From: an uncultured Lachnospiraceae bacterium
GTDB taxonomy: Bacteria > Bacillota_A > Clostridia > Lachnospirales > Lachnospiraceae
Length of the DNA: 16,282 nt
Direction of reading: 5' to 3'
NCBI GenBank assembly: GCA_902801585.1
Contig: CADCIU010000057.1
Location: forward strand, 1-16,282
Position 1 is the first letter of the stretch, and every line of letters begins with the position of its first letter. The notes beneath the pieces are model-generated. The model was given only the letters and a program-made list of their open reading frames with translations. It had not been told where the DNA came from and did not search any database. The position numbers were made by a program, and so were the translations under genes. Shown piece after piece: positions 14,374 to 16,282 of this stretch.

Positions 14374-14800
14374 GTGCGATAAGCCGCAGGGCACATCCCG
14401 TGCTTGCACGAAGATGCACCCTGCGGCCAATCGAGTCTGCAAATAAAAAATCAAGTCTGCAGGATACTCTTGCTTGATTGATACCCGGCTTTGGGCTGCT
14501 GTCCATCGAGCTTCGGGCTCGGGGAAGGGGGTGATTCTCGAACCAAGGAATGAGGCGCAAGTTTAAGTGGCCGGTTGGGCTGGATCAGCTCTTCTCATAT
14601 CTTCTGCATCCATGGAATATTGGAGAATTCATAATAATCATCCAAAAGCATTGAAGAATTGACTTCAAAGATTAGAGAAAAGTCCAAAAAGTCAACAGAT
14701 TCATTGGGTTAATGCGTTATAATAGTAAGGTGAGAAAATCATCAAAGATGAGCGCCTTCGAAGAGGGATCATAACAAACAGCTTGAAAGGAGACAGATCC
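14374..14800. other. Gene-free stretch with hairpins and short repeats
   Basis: I see no credible gene here. A compound hairpin spans 14383-14427: outer arms GCCGCAGGG/CCCTGCGGC, inner CATC/GATG and CGTGC/GCACG. AATCGAGTCTGCA (14429-14441) and AATCAAGTCTGCA (14449-14461) are a 12-of-13 direct repeat. AATCAAG (14449-14455) and CTTGATT (14473-14479) are inverted. CGAGC-TTCGG-GCTCG (14507-14521) would form a UUCG-type tetraloop. Further on, TTGACTT (14659-14665) and AAGTCAA (14689-14695) are inverted. The part 14530-14700 otherwise looks plain. It may hold a structured RNA or a dispersed intergenic repeat. Confidence 0.6.
14718..14723 (+). promoter_or_regulatory. Possible -10 for the alpha/beta hydrolase gene
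   Basis: A perfect TATAAT 77 bases before the hydrolase ATG, in an AT-rich stretch. The -35 position has no good hexamer. The inverted repeat TTGACTT/AAGTCAA (14659-14695) lies just upstream and could be an activator or repressor site. Confidence 0.45.
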
Positions 14801-15472
14801 ATGTTTATCGGTCTTAACGGGATTCAGCTTTATTACGAAAAGACAGGCCAGGGAAGGCCGCTCATTTTGGTGCACGGAAACAGTGAGGACCACACGATCT
14901 TCGACGAGGCGGTGGATGTGCTGGGGGAGCATTTTACATGCTATGCAATCGATTCGAGAGGGCATGGACTGAGTTCTCCGCGCAGGGAACTGCACTACAA
15001 TGACATGGCACAGGACATGATCGCGTTTATGACGGAACTTGATCTGAGCAATGTGGCCTTCTACGGCTTTTCGGACGGAGGAATCGTGGCGCTTCTGGCA
15101 GCAATGAGCTGCAGCAGGATCACAAACCTGATCGTCAGCGGTGCGAACATGACACCGAAGGGCACCAAGCTGTGGTTTCAGATCATGATGAAAGCGGAGA
15201 GCATGTTTAAAAAGGATCCTCTGATCGAGCTGATGAAAAATGAACCGAACATCTCGGCGGAGGAGTTGTCGAAGATCAGGATCCCGACACTTGTGACAGC
15301 AGGAAGCAAAGACCTGATCAGGGAGGCGGAGACCAGAAAGATCGCCGAGAGTATTCCCGGTGCAAAGCTCATGATCCTTAAAGGGGAAAGCCACGGAAGC
15401 TATATCGTACACAGCAAAAAGATCGCGGAGATCCTGAAAGAAGAACTGGCAGCTGGTCAGCCTGAGCATTAA
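14801..15472 (+). CDS. Alpha/beta hydrolase
   Basis: A 223-residue single-domain hydrolase, short for the family, with a reduced lid. LVHGNSED (23-30) holds the oxyanion-hole HG. The nucleophile elbow is GFSDGG (89-94) with S91. The likely acid is D171 in TAGSKDLI and the base H198 in GESHGS, giving a complete triad. No signal peptide is visible, so it is probably cytosolic. Substrate class (ester, lactone or thioester) cannot be told from this. The ATG at 14801 has GAAAGGAGA (14785-14793) upstream; a TTG at 14783 would overlap that site. The next gene starts 89 bases downstream without a terminator, so co-transcription is possible, but no functional link is apparent. Confidence 0.9.
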   Translation: MFIGLNGIQLYYEKTGQGRPLILVHGNSEDHTIFDEAVDVLGEHFTCYAIDSRGHGLSSPRRELHYNDMAQDMIAFMTELDLSNVAFYGFSDGGIVALLAAMSCSRITNLIVSGANMTPKGTKLWFQIMMKAESMFKKDPLIELMKNEPNISAEELSKIRIPTLVTAGSKDLIREAETRKIAESIPGAKLMILKGESHGSYIVHSKKIAEILKEELAAGQPEH

Positions 15473-15505
15473 AGCCAAGCGCCGGAGCCAAGAAGAGAAA
15501 CTGAG

Positions 15506-15530
15506 CACTGCGGCCGGTCACTGCGGCCGG
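15506..15530. repeat. Short tandem repeat CACTGCGGCCGG
   Basis: The 12-mer CACTGCGGCCGG occurs at 15506-15517 and 15519-15530, one base apart, between the hydrolase and GTPase genes. It contains the self-complementary CGGCCG. It may be no more than a small slippage duplication. Confidence 0.6.
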
Positions 15531-15561
15531 AAACGCGAAACGAATTCTAAGGAGAGAACAA

Positions 15562-16282
15562 GTGCTGCCTTTTGACAAAAAGAAGGAAGTTAAAGTAGTC
15601 CGGGAGAGAGAAAAGACCGGTTACGAACAGATCATAGATATGAATGACGGGAAGATCAATGTGCTGCTCCTTGGCACTTCCGGCTGCGGGAAGAGCACAC
15701 TGATCAACGCACTGATCGGTGAAGAGAGGGCTGAAACAGGAATCGGAGAGGCGGTCACAGATAAGATCGCAGTTTATGAGAGCGACAGGATCCCCTTTCG
15801 CCTGATCGATACGGTCGGATATGAGTTCGATTTTTTTCACCAGCACAGGATCAAAAATGACATTGCCAAATTCGGCAGGGACGGCGTAAAGCAGAAAAAT
15901 GCGTCCAAGCTGATCCACATGATCTGGTACTGTATTGACGGCACGGTCAAGAGGATCGACCAGTCGGTCCTGGATTATATAAAGAGTGTTTCCGAGGATT
16001 GGAAGGGCGTTCCGATCATTTTGGTGTTCACAAAGTCCTATTCGGAGATCGAGGAAGAAGAAAACGTGCAGATGGCGAAAGATGCCGTCCACAAATACAA
16101 CATCAGGCATCACAAAAATCCGCTGGTCATTGAAGACTACGTCCCGGTGGTAGCCAAGCTCTATCCGATCAACGAGAGCATCAGTGTACCGCCCAGGAAT
16201 CTCGATCTTTTGACCCGCAAGACAAATGAGCTGGCTCCCAAAGCGATCCGCGTGGCCAACAGCGCGGTCAAAGATATTGATG
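15562..16282 (+). CDS. GTPase, P-loop (Era/50S-binding-like group), 3' end cut off
   Basis: The frame is open from a GTG at 15562 to the window edge, 240 codons, so the C-terminus is missing. AAGGAG (15549-15554) lies seven bases upstream and supports the GTG start. G1 is GTSGCGKS (38-45), G3 is DTVG (83-86), and the G4 position reads FTKSY (156-160) instead of NKxD, so base specificity is uncertain. HMIWYCIDGTVKRID (119-133) resembles the WYCI segment of the bacterial GTPases that carry a C-terminal DUF697-like membrane domain, which here would lie beyond the edge. The N-terminal 30 residues are charged and without a signal. Its function is not known; a membrane-associated or ribosome-related role would be inference. 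Confidence 0.8.
   Translation, partial: MLPFDKKKEVKVVREREKTGYEQIIDMNDGKINVLLLGTSGCGKSTLINALIGEERAETGIGEAVTDKIAVYESDRIPFRLIDTVGYEFDFFHQHRIKNDIAKFGRDGVKQKNASKLIHMIWYCIDGTVKRIDQSVLDYIKSVSEDWKGVPIILVFTKSYSEIEEEENVQMAKDAVHKYNIRHHKNPLVIEDYVPVVAKLYPINESISVPPRNLDLLTRKTNELAPKAIRVANSAVKDID

Noticed and set aside
14533..14544. tRNA T-loop-like GGTTCGAGAATC on the minus strand
   Set aside because: The flanking bases do not form a T-stem, and no acceptor, D or anticodon arm can be folded around it.
14717..15508. 263-codon minus-strand frame
   Set aside because: It is opposite the alpha/beta hydrolase, whose triad and start site are clear.
15547..16113. 188-codon minus-strand frame at the right edge
   Set aside because: The plus strand encodes a GTPase with intact G1 and G3 motifs over the same bases.

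Overview
The window looks like a chromosomal segment of a Gram-positive anaerobe of the class Clostridia, most likely Lachnospiraceae-like. The grounds are moderate GC content, strong AGGAGG-type ribosome binding sites, SigA-like TTGACA/TATAAT promoters, a single-polypeptide MacB-like ABC exporter of the kind common in gut Clostridia, an EndA-like secreted nuclease, and an Rrf2-iscS-iscU cluster without hscA/hscB. The assignment is inferred from gene style only.

Layout. Positions 1-119 hold a perfect 35-bp inverted repeat and three tandem copies of a 22-bp unit, abutting the end of a 1251-residue ABC ATPase/permease gene on the minus strand (124-3879). From 4156 rightward almost everything is on the plus strand: a membrane-anchored non-specific nuclease (4156-5127), a YcxB-like two-helix membrane protein (5245-5736) followed closely by phosphoglucomutase (5753-7447), then glucose-6-phosphate isomerase (7608-9191), closed by a strong hairpin terminator shared with the convergent Rrf2 regulator gene.

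The middle is a sulfur/Fe-S module. An IscR-like Rrf2 regulator (9314-9715, minus) faces iscS (9937-11124) across a divergent promoter region with TAGGTAAA/CCTATT inverted repeats over the promoter elements. Then come iscU (11238-11672), a possible 29-codon leader peptide (11721-11810), an O-acetylhomoserine sulfhydrylase gene (metY, 11888-13168) and cysteine synthase (cysK, 13291-14223). CysK makes cysteine, IscS removes its sulfur for cluster assembly on IscU, and MetY uses sulfide for homocysteine. The metY and cysK leaders share a near-identical 18-bp element inside a longer related stretch that is not conserved in reading frame, which suggests a common DNA- or RNA-level control element.

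After cysK lies a 577-bp stretch without a gene. It is rich in hairpins and short repeats, with one good terminator and possible promoters. The window ends with an alpha/beta hydrolase (14801-15472) and the first 240 codons of a GTPase running off the right edge (15562-16282).

Most genes are ordinary. The best leads are the duplicated metY/cysK leader element with the adjoining small ORF, the divergent Rrf2/isc operator region, the oversized and internally repeated ectodomain of the ABC protein, and the palindromic repeat cluster at the left edge.
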